Part shown: in pieces, positions 51,877 through 59,567 of the stretch
How the letters are laid out: each line of letters opens with the position of its first letter
Numbering within the stretch: position 1 is the first letter of the stretch
Assembly: GCA_020638525.1 (NCBI GenBank)
Contig: JACKIL010000013.1
Location: 1-64,000, forward strand
Direction of reading: 5' to 3'
DNA: 64,000 bases
Origin: Caulobacterales bacterium
GTDB taxonomy: Bacteria; Pseudomonadota; Alphaproteobacteria; Caulobacterales; Parvularculaceae
Made by a program: the position numbers and the translations under genes
Notes under the pieces: generated by a model
Told to the model about the DNA's origin: nothing
What the model saw: only the letters and a program-made list of their open reading frames with translations
The model's database searches: none

Positions 51877-52938
51877 ATGAGACTTCTATCCTGGGCCGCG
51901 GGAGCGGTGCTCTTGTTCATTTTCGGCATGGCGATCGCCACGCGCATTCCGGCGGTGCAAGATGCGATGTTTGAGCGCGTGGCCGGCAAAGCCCTGCAGC
52001 CTAGACAGACCGCGCTTTTCGATGGCGATGGTCTCAAAGTCATCTTCTGCGGAACGAGCTCACCGGTTCCGTCTCTCAAGCGCGAGCAAACCTGCACCGC
52101 GATTGTCGCGGGCGATCAGTTCTATCTTGTCGACGCCGGCACGGGGAGTTGGGAAGTCTTGCAGGCGGGCGGCATGCCGGGCGGGAAGATCGGCGGTGTC
52201 TTCCTCACGCACTTTCATTCCGATCACATTGGCGATCTGAGCGAGGTCAATCTCAACACCTGGTTCGGCGGACGGACTGCGCCATTGTCCGTCTACGGAC
52301 CGGAAGGCGTCGAGCGCGTCGTCGAGGGCGAGAACGAGGCGCTTGCGCTCGATACGCTCTACCGCATCGCCCATCACGGCGAACAGGTGATGCCGCCACA
52401 GACGGCGGGCATGACGGCTTTCTCGTTCGATGGCTCGGCGCCGCATGTCGTCTTCGAGAAAGACGGACTGAAAGTCACCGCGTTTCCGGTGAAGCACGAC
52501 CCGGTGAAGCCGGCGGTCGGTTATCGTTTCGATTATAAAGGACGGAGCGTCTCGATTTCCGGCGACACGGCGTATTCCGAGAGCCTGATCGAGAATTCGA
52601 AAGGCGTCGACGTGCTTATTCACGAGGCGCAATCAAATCTCATGGTCGGCAAAATGCGCGATGCGGCGCAGGCGGCGAACATCGGCAACCTCGCCAAGGT
52701 TCTCTCCGACATCATGACCTATCACACGACGCCGGAAGAGGCCGCGCGCGCCGCCAATGAAGCCGGCGCCGACTGGCTTATCCTCACTCATTTCACGCCG
52801 CCACCGGATAACCCGATCGCCAAGCGCATGTTCATGCGCGGCGTATCGAAAATCAGGCGGGATAACGTGAAGATGGCCGATGACGGCCTGGTGGTTTTGC
52901 TTCCTGAGGCGGGCGGGATTAGTTTCTCCGCACTCTAG
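51877..52938 (+). CDS. Membrane-anchored metallo-beta-lactamase-fold hydrolase (RNase Z-like)
   Basis: This 353-residue protein has an N-terminal anchor or uncleaved signal (about 5-22) and a metallo-hydrolase domain. Metal motifs are HFHSDH at 112-117, His207 (VKHDP), Asp230 (SGDTAYSE) and a C-terminal LTHFTPP His. The layout resembles RNase Z / arylsulfatase-type MBL proteins, but a membrane-tethered enzyme is unlikely to process tRNA. AAGGGG lies 8 bases before the ATG at 51877; the frame is open upstream to 51790 without good signals. It is followed after 20 bases by the SDR gene. Confidence 0.85.
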   Translation: MRLLSWAAGAVLLFIFGMAIATRIPAVQDAMFERVAGKALQPRQTALFDGDGLKVIFCGTSSPVPSLKREQTCTAIVAGDQFYLVDAGTGSWEVLQAGGMPGGKIGGVFLTHFHSDHIGDLSEVNLNTWFGGRTAPLSVYGPEGVERVVEGENEALALDTLYRIAHHGEQVMPPQTAGMTAFSFDGSAPHVVFEKDGLKVTAFPVKHDPVKPAVGYRFDYKGRSVSISGDTAYSESLIENSKGVDVLIHEAQSNLMVGKMRDAAQAANIGNLAKVLSDIMTYHTTPEEAARAANEAGADWLILTHFTPPPDNPIAKRMFMRGVSKIRRDNVKMADDGLVVLLPEAGGISFSAL

Positions 52939-52958
52939 AGCCGCTGCGGGAGACTTCA

Positions 52959-53798
52959 TTGCTCAAGCCTGTCCTCATCACCGGCGCTTCGAGCGGCATT
53001 GGCGAAGCGACGGCGGTCCACCTCGCCCATAAGGGGTTTCGCGTTTATGCGGGCGCCCGCCGCCTCGAAAAGCTCAAGCTCCTTGAGGGGTTAGGGCAGG
53101 AGGCGATCACCGCGGTCGAACTCGACGTGACCGATGAGCGTTCGATCGCGCGCGCCCTTGAGCGGATCGCCGAAGACGGCGCGCCGCTTTACGGGCTCGT
53201 CAACAATGCCGGCGTCGCGGTGACGGGGCCGGTTGAAGAAGTAGCGCTCGACGAATGGCGGCGCGAATTCGAAACGAATGTCTTCGGCCTCCTCGCGGTG
53301 ACGAAAGCCGTCATGCCGCAAATGCGGGCGGCGGGCGCGGGCCGCATCGTCAATGTCGGCTCGCTCTCGGGCCGGGTCGTTGCGCCCTTCATGGGAGCAT
53401 ACGCCGCCTCCAAGCACGCCGTTGAAGCAATCAGCGACGCTATGCGGCGCGAGTTCAGCCTCGTCGGCGTGAAGGTGAGCCTCATCCGCCCCGGTTTCAT
53501 CAACACGACGTTCGGCGAGCAGGAACAGCACGGCCTCGAACCCTTTATGGAGGCGGGAAGGCCCTATGCGGACGCTGTCGCCGCCTTCAAGGCGTGGCAC
53601 GCCAAAGGCCACCCCAACGGCGCTTCGCCGTTTGAGGTCGCCGAGAAAATTCATGACGCGCTGACGTCGGATCGCCCGCATTCGCGCTACACGGCGCCGG
53701 CGCGTTATCTCGGCATTCTCATGATGCGCAATCTGTTGCCTTCGGCGATTTTCGACCGGCTTCTTTTGAACGCGACCGGCGTGAAGAAGCTTTTCTGA
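52959..53798 (+). CDS. Short-chain dehydrogenase/reductase (classical SDR)
   Basis: This 279-residue NAD(P)-dependent oxidoreductase has the nucleotide-binding TGASSGIG at 8-15 and NNAG at 82-85. The catalytic Ser135, Tyr148 and Lys152 are in GSLSG and YAASK. The Arg at AGARR (34) after beta-2 suggests NADPH preference. The start is taken as TTG at 52959 because GGGAGA lies 7 bases upstream and no earlier ATG fits. It is likely co-transcribed with the MBL gene before it and the DUF1330 gene after it. Confidence 0.9.
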   Translation: MLKPVLITGASSGIGEATAVHLAHKGFRVYAGARRLEKLKLLEGLGQEAITAVELDVTDERSIARALERIAEDGAPLYGLVNNAGVAVTGPVEEVALDEWRREFETNVFGLLAVTKAVMPQMRAAGAGRIVNVGSLSGRVVAPFMGAYAASKHAVEAISDAMRREFSLVGVKVSLIRPGFINTTFGEQEQHGLEPFMEAGRPYADAVAAFKAWHAKGHPNGASPFEVAEKIHDALTSDRPHSRYTAPARYLGILMMRNLLPSAIFDRLLLNATGVKKLF

Positions 53799-53827
53799 AC
53801 CGCGCGCCAATAAAAAAGCGAGGAAAC

Positions 53828-54244
53828 GTGACCGGCAATATTGATCCGACTAAAGAACAATTCGCGGCCTTCCTGAAAATCGAAAGCAAGGGACCGATCT
53901 GGATGCTCAACCAGATCCGGCTGCGGGCGCAGGCCGCCTATCCGGACGGGCGCAAGGCGACCGGGCGCGAGGCCTATGCCGCGTATGCGAAGGAGAGCGC
54001 GCCGTTCTTCTCCGGCGTGGGCGGGCGCATCATCTGGTCGAGCACCCCGCAACTCGTGCTCATCGGCCCTTCGGATGAAAAATGGGATCTCGTCTTCGTC
54101 GCGGAATACCCGAACTCGGCGGCGTTCGCAGAAATGGTCAGGAATCCCGGCTATCAGGCGATAGTCGTTCACCGGCAGGCCGCGGTTGAGGACTCCCGCC
54201 TCATCCGCCTCGCGCCGGGCGAATCCGGGAAGGTTTTCGGGTAA
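53828..54244 (+). CDS. DUF1330 family protein
   Basis: This 138-residue cytosolic protein has a ferredoxin-like dimeric alpha/beta fold of the DUF1330 type: GPIWMLNQIRLRAQA at the start, REAYAAYAKESAPFF in the middle, and the AEYPNSAAFAEMVRNPGYQ signature. The function is unknown in this family. GTG start with GCGAGGAAAC before it. It is the last gene before the pyruvate dehydrogenase genes, with a 123-base gap. Confidence 0.82.
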   Translation: MTGNIDPTKEQFAAFLKIESKGPIWMLNQIRLRAQAAYPDGRKATGREAYAAYAKESAPFFSGVGGRIIWSSTPQLVLIGPSDEKWDLVFVAEYPNSAAFAEMVRNPGYQAIVVHRQAAVEDSRLIRLAPGESGKVFG

Positions 54245-54367
54245 GCGCAACGCGGCTTCAGCCATTTCCGCCACGGCGCGAATTCATGCCCCGATCAGGT
54301 TTCCCCTGACGCGGAAAACGCGCTAGGAAGGGCCCGACCCCGAGCAACCAATTTCCGAGCATAATCA

Positions 54368-54619
54368 ATGCCGACGCCGATCCTGATGCCTGCCCTTTCG
54401 CCGACCATGGAAGAGGGCACCCTCGCCAAATGGAACGTCAAGGAAGGCGACAAAGTCTCCTCCGGCGACGTCATCGCTGAAATCGAGACCGACAAGGCGA
54501 CGATGGAGGTCGAAGCCGTCGATGAAGGCGTCATCGGCAAGATCCTCGTTCCCGCCGGCACGGAAGGCGTGAAGGTCAACGCGCCGATCGCCGAGCTCCT
54601 CGACGATGGCGAGAGCGCG
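54368..54619 (+). repeat. Lipoyl-domain coding repeat, copy 1 (pdhB)
   Basis: The first 84 codons of pdhB and pdhC encode lipoyl domains identical at 77 of 84 positions by my count, in direct orientation 1.4 kb apart. The DNA shares long identical stretches. Partner copy: 55782-56033. Confidence 0.9.
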
Positions 54620-55774
54620 GCGCCTGCTCAGAAAAAGAATGGCGCCGCCCCGAAGGATGAGGGCGGTGCGAAGAAAACTCAGCCTCATCCTGAGGTGCGA
54701 GCGGAGCGAGCCTCGAAGGATGCGCCGCCCGTTGCAGCGCCGGTCTTCGTCGCCGCAGCGGCGGACCCGGAATTGCCTGCTGGAACCGAAATGGTTTCAA
54801 CCGCAATTCGCGATGCGCTGCGCGATGCGATCGCCGAAGAAATGCGCCGCGACCCGGACGTTTTTCTGATGGGCGAGGAAGTCGCACAATATCAGGGCGC
54901 CTACAAAGTCTCGCGCGGGCTGCTCGAAGAGTTCGGCCCGAAGCGCGTCATCGATACGCCGATTACGGAATATGGCTTTGCGGGCCTTGGCGTCGGCGCG
55001 GCGTTTGCGGGGCTCAAACCCATTGTCGAATTCATGACGTGGAACTTCGCCATGCAGGCGATCGATCACATCATCAATTCCGCCGCGAAGACGCGCTATA
55101 TGTCCGGCGGGCAGATGAGCTGTTCGATTGTGTTCCGCGGGCCGAACGCCGCCGCGAGCCGCGTCGCCGCGCAGCACAGCCAGGACTATGCGAACTGGTA
55201 CATGAACATTCCGGGCCTCATTGTCATTTCGCCATACTCGGCGGCGGACGCGAAAGGGCTCCTCAAGGCCGCGATTCGCGATCCCAATCCGGTCGTCTTC
55301 CTTGAGCACGAGCTTCTCTACGGCGACACGATGGACGTCCCGAAAGTTGATGACTGGGTGCTCCCGATCGGCAAGGCGAAGGTCCAGCGCGAGGGAACGG
55401 ACGTCACCATCGTTTCCTATTCGCGCGGCGTGAAGTTTTCGCTCGAAGCCGCCGCGATGCTGGAGGCGGAAGGAATCTCCGCTGAGGTGATCGATCTCAG
55501 AACGCTGCGCCCGCTCGATACCGAGGCGGTCATCAATTCGGTGAAAAAGACGAACCGCATCGTCACCGTCGAAGAAGGCTGGGCCCATGCCGGCGTCGGC
55601 GCCGAAATCGGCTGGCTCGTCACGCAGCACGCCTTCGACTATCTCGACGCGCCGCCAGCGCGCGTAACGCAGGAAGAAACGCCGCTGCCATACGCGGCGA
55701 ACCTCGAAGCGATGAGCCTTCCGAATGCGGATAAAATCGTGAAGGCGGTTAAAGCCGTCATGTACAGAGACTGA
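54368..55774 (+). CDS. pdhB: Pyruvate dehydrogenase E1 beta subunit with N-terminal lipoyl domain
   Basis: This 468-residue thiamine-dependent decarboxylase subunit forms the E1 heterotetramer with PdhA. The lipoyl domain is residues 1-80, with the lipoylated Lys in IETDKATMEV (Lys43). A linker covers about 81-138 and the transketolase-like E1 beta domain 140-468 (VFLMGEEVAQYQGAYK, PITEYGFAGLGVGAA, SYSRGVKFSLEAA). An N-terminal lipoyl domain on E1 beta is normal in alphaproteobacteria. The linker contains an in-frame repeat element (about residues 105-119). No pdhA precedes it; pdhC follows after 7 bases. Confidence 0.97.
   Translation: MPTPILMPALSPTMEEGTLAKWNVKEGDKVSSGDVIAEIETDKATMEVEAVDEGVIGKILVPAGTEGVKVNAPIAELLDDGESAAPAQKKNGAAPKDEGGAKKTQPHPEVRAERASKDAPPVAAPVFVAAAADPELPAGTEMVSTAIRDALRDAIAEEMRRDPDVFLMGEEVAQYQGAYKVSRGLLEEFGPKRVIDTPITEYGFAGLGVGAAFAGLKPIVEFMTWNFAMQAIDHIINSAAKTRYMSGGQMSCSIVFRGPNAAASRVAAQHSQDYANWYMNIPGLIVISPYSAADAKGLLKAAIRDPNPVVFLEHELLYGDTMDVPKVDDWVLPIGKAKVQREGTDVTIVSYSRGVKFSLEAAAMLEAEGISAEVIDLRTLRPLDTEAVINSVKKTNRIVTVEEGWAHAGVGAEIGWLVTQHAFDYLDAPPARVTQEETPLPYAANLEAMSLPNADKIVKAVKAVMYRD
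54683..54724 (+). repeat. Dispersed palindromic element in the pdhB linker
   Basis: Arms CATCCT.GAGG (54686-54695) and CCTC..AGGATG (54711-54722) flank a purine-rich centre. I recognise the sequence as one of the small palindromic elements scattered in alphaproteobacterial genomes, which when read in this frame gives peptides like HPEVRAERASKDA. Here it is translated in frame. Confidence 0.75.
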
Positions 55775-55781
55775 GCGCCCT

Positions 55782-56033
55782 ATGCCCACGCCAATTCTCA
55801 TGCCCGCCTTGTCGCCCACGATGGAAGAGGGAACCCTCGCCAAGTGGAACATCAAGGAAGGCGACAAGGTTTCTTCCGGCGACGTCATCGCGGAGATCGA
55901 GACCGACAAGGCGACCATGGAAGTCGAAGCCGTCGATGAAGGCGTCGTCGGCAAGATCGTGGTTCCGGCCGGCACGGAAGGCGTGAAGGTCAACGAGACG
56001 ATCGCGATCCTTCTTGAGGACGGCGAGAGCGCC
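55782..56033 (+). repeat. Lipoyl-domain coding repeat, copy 2 (pdhC)
   Basis: Direct partner of 54368-54619. Differences cluster at the 3' end (codons 72-79) with conservative changes at 24, 56 and 60, which suggests gene conversion or a recent duplication of the lipoyl module. Confidence 0.9.
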
Positions 56034-57143
56034 GGCGATCTCAAGGCTGAGGCGCCGAAGAATGGCGGAGCCAAGCCCGAGGAGCCAAAGAAGAATGGTT
56101 CTTTTGCTCCCCCGCGTGCGGGGGAGCTGTCCGCGAAGCGGACTGAGGGGGCCTCTGTATCGGCTGCGCCCCCTCCGTCGGCTGCACCGACACCTCCCCC
56201 GCGAGCGGGGGAGGAAAAGAGTGGAGGCGCCCGCGTCTTCGCCTCGCCGCTTGCAAAGCGCATCGCGAAGCTGGAAGGCGTCGATCTCGCCGCGCTGAAG
56301 GGCTCCGGCCCGCATGGCCGCGTCGTCAAACGCGATATCGAAAAGGCGATCGCGAGCGGCGGCGCGCCGAAAGCGGCAGCCGCGCCGCAGGCGGCTTTCG
56401 TTCCGGCGCCCGCTTCCATCGATCCGCGCGTTTATCCGCCGGAGAGCTACACGGCGGTCAAACTCGATGGCATGCGCAAGACGATCGCACGGCGCCTGAC
56501 GCAGTCTTTCAACGGTGAAGTGCCGCACTTCCCGCTCAACGTCGACATCGAGCTGACGAAGCTGCTCGCCGCGCGCGCAAGCCTCAACGCGACCTCGCCG
56601 AAAGACGGCGAGGGCGCCTTCAAGCTTTCGGTCAACGATTTCGTCATCAAGGCCGCTGCGCTCGCATTGAAGAAGGTCCCGAACGCTAACGCGACCTATA
56701 CGGATGAAGCGATCCTTCTCCACAAGCACGCCGACATTGGCGTCGCCGTCGCGATCGAAGGCGGGCTCATCACGCCGATCATCTGGAAGGCGGAGACGAA
56801 GGGCCTGAAGCAGATATCGGCTGAGGTGAAGGACCTCGCCGCGCGCGCCCGCACCCGGAAACTGAAGCCTGAAGAGTACCAGGGCGGCACCTTCTCGGTC
56901 TCGAATCTCGGCATGTTCGGCATCACGTCCTTCTCCTCGATCGTCAACCAGCCGCAAGGCGCGATCATGTCGGTCGGGGCGGGGGAAGAGCGGGCGGTCG
57001 TCCGTGATGGCCAGATCGTCATCCGCACGATGATGACGGTGACGCTCACCTGCGACCACCGCGTCGTCGACGGCGCGGTCGGGGCGGAATACCTTGTGGC
57101 GTTCAAGCAGTTTGTCGAAGAACCGGCGGCGATGTTGCTGTAA
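55782..57143 (+). CDS. pdhC: Pyruvate dehydrogenase E2, dihydrolipoamide acetyltransferase
   Basis: This 453-residue core subunit transfers acetyl groups to CoA. One lipoyl domain (1-80, Lys43) is followed by an Ala/Pro linker and the E1/E3-binding domain (about 151-190, ASPLAKRIAKLEGVDL and GPHGRVVKRDIEKA). The catalytic domain (about 215-453) has DHRVVDG at 425-431. The linker contains two opposing copies of a palindromic repeat read in frame (about residues 109-145). It starts 7 bases after pdhB. The E3 gene lpd is not in the window. Confidence 0.97.
   Translation: MPTPILMPALSPTMEEGTLAKWNIKEGDKVSSGDVIAEIETDKATMEVEAVDEGVVGKIVVPAGTEGVKVNETIAILLEDGESAGDLKAEAPKNGGAKPEEPKKNGSFAPPRAGELSAKRTEGASVSAAPPPSAAPTPPPRAGEEKSGGARVFASPLAKRIAKLEGVDLAALKGSGPHGRVVKRDIEKAIASGGAPKAAAAPQAAFVPAPASIDPRVYPPESYTAVKLDGMRKTIARRLTQSFNGEVPHFPLNVDIELTKLLAARASLNATSPKDGEGAFKLSVNDFVIKAAALALKKVPNANATYTDEAILLHKHADIGVAVAIEGGLITPIIWKAETKGLKQISAEVKDLAARARTRKLKPEEYQGGTFSVSNLGMFGITSFSSIVNQPQGAIMSVGAGEERAVVRDGQIVIRTMMTVTLTCDHRVVDGAVGAEYLVAFKQFVEEPAAMLL
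56106..56152 (+). repeat. Mosaic palindromic repeat, forward copy, inside pdhC
   Basis: Two adjoining hairpins occur: CTCCCCCGC/GCGGGGGAG with a 2-base loop (56107-56126), then GTCCGC GAA GCGGAC (56129-56143), ending TGAGGGGGC. This is the layout of a dispersed repeat I know from many alphaproteobacterial genomes. It is translated as part of the E2 linker. Confidence 0.75.
56168..56213 (-). repeat. Mosaic palindromic repeat, inverted copy, inside pdhC
   Basis: This is the same element in reverse: GCCCCCTCC, then GTCGG/CCGAC, then CTCCCCCGC/GCGGGGGAG with a GA loop. It faces the copy at 56106-56152 with 15 bases between, so the pair can fold into one long stem or four small hairpins. Confidence 0.75.
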
Positions 57144-57184
57144 GATGACCAGCCGGTGAGTCTGCCGCGCTGGAAACGAGGTTC

Positions 57185-58225
57185 ATGAAGATCGTCATCC
57201 TGCCAAGCCTGTGGTGGTCAAAGATCGACGCGCAGGCAGAGAAGGAGGCGACGCCGCCTGGCGACTTCCCGCGCCGGATGATGCGCTGGCTCGAAGCCGA
57301 CGGGCATGAGATCAAGGTGATCGAGCCCACCGAAGGCTGGCTCAATCCATACCCAAATCAGAGCTTCCTGCGCGGGCTCGACCCGCTGAGGGCGGTGAAG
57401 GCGGTCGCCGGCGCCGCCCGCGACGCCGACATCGTCGTTTCGACATTCGAGGCCGGCGCCGTGGGGCTGCTGGCGCTTCGCCATCTCGCTTTTTTCAAAC
57501 CGAAGATCGCCCTTTGGGAGTTCAATCCGGACCCGGACTGGGCGGTGCGAACGCGCATCCAGCATTTCATCACGCCCAAACTCGACCTCGTCATGGTGCT
57601 CGACGAGACGCAGAAGGAATATCTCGAAAAGCTCGACAAGCCCCCGCGGCGGATCGAGGTTATCGGCGCGCATGTCGACGAAGAGTTCTATTCGCCCGCG
57701 CCCGAAATGCGCCGCCCGCGGCGTGTCCTCGCTGTCGGGAACGATGTGGGACGGGATTTCGAGACGTTCTTCAGTGCGGTCGATGGTATGGACGCTGAGG
57801 TCGTCGTCGTCTCGCAGATCATCGCGGGTCCGACGCCGGCCAATGTGGAGATTGTCGCCGACTACGTTCCGTTTCCGGCGTTTCGCGATCACTACCGGAG
57901 CGCGGACGTGGTGGCGGTGCCGCTCAAGCCGGCGCTGCATCCGGGCGGCGTTTCAACGGTGACCGAGGCGATGGCCTGCGGCTCGGCGGTTGTCGTGAGC
58001 GAATCGCCCGGCATTCAAAGCTTCGTTCGGCATGGCGAGACCGCGCATGTCGTGCCGGCGGGCAATCCGGCCGCTCTCAGGGCAGGCATAGAGCTGGTGC
58101 TGAACGATGCGGCCTATGCGGAACGTCTGCGCCGCAATGCGCGCGCAGAGATGACGGGCCGGCTCTCGCAGCGCGCTTTCGCCAAACGCTTCGAGGACGC
58201 TTTGCAGAAGGCGGTCAACGATTGA
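57185..58225 (+). CDS. Glycosyltransferase, GT4-like
   Basis: This 346-residue protein has the GT-B double-Rossmann layout. The C-terminal domain has RRVLAVGNDVGRDFETF, VPLKPALHPGGVSTVTEAMACGSAVVVSES and the tail RLSQRAFAKRFEDAL, as in family 4 retaining transferases. The N-terminal domain (MKIVILPSLWW) lacks the usual GG loop at the start. Donor and acceptor are unknown. It starts 41 bases after pdhC and converges on a second glycosyltransferase gene on the minus strand. Confidence 0.83.
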   Translation: MKIVILPSLWWSKIDAQAEKEATPPGDFPRRMMRWLEADGHEIKVIEPTEGWLNPYPNQSFLRGLDPLRAVKAVAGAARDADIVVSTFEAGAVGLLALRHLAFFKPKIALWEFNPDPDWAVRTRIQHFITPKLDLVMVLDETQKEYLEKLDKPPRRIEVIGAHVDEEFYSPAPEMRRPRRVLAVGNDVGRDFETFFSAVDGMDAEVVVVSQIIAGPTPANVEIVADYVPFPAFRDHYRSADVVAVPLKPALHPGGVSTVTEAMACGSAVVVSESPGIQSFVRHGETAHVVPAGNPAALRAGIELVLNDAAYAERLRRNARAEMTGRLSQRAFAKRFEDALQKAVND

Positions 58226-58234
58226 AGCCGATGA

Positions 58235-59110
58235 TTATCGCGCGCCGGCGCGGCTCGCTGCCTCTGCGCGCAGGCGCTTGAGCATCTCGCGATCCACGAA
58301 ATAATTGACGGGATCAAGGCGCGGGCGAAGGCCGGCGAGCGATTGCGGCGTGTAGATGGACTCGATCTTTTCCGGCATTGCGCCGACGCCGCCTTCCTTG
58401 AGCATCGCGTAGAGAATCTGCGTCTGGAAATAGCGACGTGAATAACGGCGAAGACGGCGGCGATAAATCTGCAGGTCGCGTGCGTTTATCTGCAGCGAGT
58501 CGAACTCGAAGAAGGCGTCGGTCGCGACTGCGATGCGCTCCTTGTGGCTGTCGTCGCGCCCGCCTTTGAGGTCGGTAAGCATCAGATAGCTGAGAATGCC
58601 ATCCTCACCGACCGATCCGATGGGCAAGCGAATGTTCCGCTCACGAATGAGGCGCGCAGCTGTTCCGCGCACGGCGTAAAGGTTGCCGCTGAGATAGCTG
58701 TTGAGAAAGAGGCGCGCCGCCCAGGACTTGCGGCTGCGTCCCGTGGCGGGCAGCGCCGCCGCCGCGTAGGACTGCGGCGCCGCTTTAAACGCTTCGTTCA
58801 GCGCTTTGAACGAATTCGCGGAGGGACGAACGTCGCCGTCGATGAAGACGTGCATCTCGGCGTCGCCGGCGACGCGGTGCACATACTCATTCCATGCGTT
58901 CGATTTGTCGCCAAGAGAGAGATGGTGGGCGTTGATGCGCGGGTCTGCGGCCGCGAAGGTCCTCGCGACGCTCGCGGTCTGATCGCTCGACCCGTTCTCC
59001 ATGATGTGTACGACGTATTCGCCGCCCGCCGCTGCTGCATCGAGGGCCTTCAGGCACTGGGGCAGGAGCCGCTCTTCATTGTGGGCGAAAATGCAGACTG
59101 ACCAGACCAT
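58235..59110 (-). CDS. Glycosyltransferase family 2 (GT-A) protein
   Basis: This 291-residue enzyme starts VWSVCIFAHNEERLLPQCL and contains HIMENGSSDQT and the HVFIDGDVRPS metal motif (DGD), all typical of GT2. The C-terminal region is Arg/Tyr-rich. The ATG at 59110 is chosen because AAGG lies just upstream and the GT2 fold begins at once. Longer in-frame starts (59260, 59416) would add low-complexity residues overlapping the next gene. It is the last gene in a minus-strand run and has no obvious hydrophobic tail. Confidence 0.82.
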   Translation of the reverse strand: MVWSVCIFAHNEERLLPQCLKALDAAAAGGEYVVHIMENGSSDQTASVARTFAAADPRINAHHLSLGDKSNAWNEYVHRVAGDAEMHVFIDGDVRPSANSFKALNEAFKAAPQSYAAAALPATGRSRKSWAARLFLNSYLSGNLYAVRGTAARLIRERNIRLPIGSVGEDGILSYLMLTDLKGGRDDSHKERIAVATDAFFEFDSLQINARDLQIYRRRLRRYSRRYFQTQILYAMLKEGGVGAMPEKIESIYTPQSLAGLRPRLDPVNYFVDREMLKRLRAEAASRAGAR

Positions 59111-59225
59111 TAACCTTGACGCGGCTCCGACGGGACAGGCGGGCATACGCATTGGAGAGGAAGGCGCGCGCAGGCTTTCCCGAATCAGCGGCGCGCCGAG
59201 TGAGGTAAGAACTCTTTCGGGCGAG

Positions 59226-59534
59226 TTATCCGCCTGTTGGCGACTGCGGTCCAGCGTCATTTTGCGCCGTCTCGCTCGTCGGCGTCGTTTCCTCGACAAC
59301 CACCCGGATGTTCTTCGGGCCCCGCTTGCCGGCGAACCTGACAAGCTTGTCGAACCAGCGCCATTTGCGGCGCATTCGCCGAACGAGCGGACGGGCCGCC
59401 GGGTTGGCGAGCGCAATCATGATGATGCCCAGAACGACAAGCGGCACGCCCGCCGGCAGGGGGGAGATCGCGGCGATGACCCCGTAGACGATCAGCACGA
59501 AGCCGACGAGAGATGTGACGATCCGCCGGATCAT
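59226..59534 (-). CDS. Small two-helix membrane protein, PGPGW-like
   Basis: This 102-residue protein has two predicted membrane helices (about 6-23 and 27-46) joined by SPLPAGVPL, close to the Pro-Gly-Pro turn of PGPGW-type transmembrane proteins. A basic stretch (RRMRRKWRWF) and a flexible Thr/Pro/Gly tail follow. The function of the family is unknown. It lies 33 bases after the sulfotransferase-like gene in the same run. Confidence 0.65.
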   Translation of the reverse strand: MIRRIVTSLVGFVLIVYGVIAAISPLPAGVPLVVLGIIMIALANPAARPLVRRMRRKWRWFDKLVRFAGKRGPKNIRVVVEETTPTSETAQNDAGPQSPTGG

Positions 59535-59567
59535 ATCCTTTTCCGCCGCCAGCCTGTCTGCCGGCTT

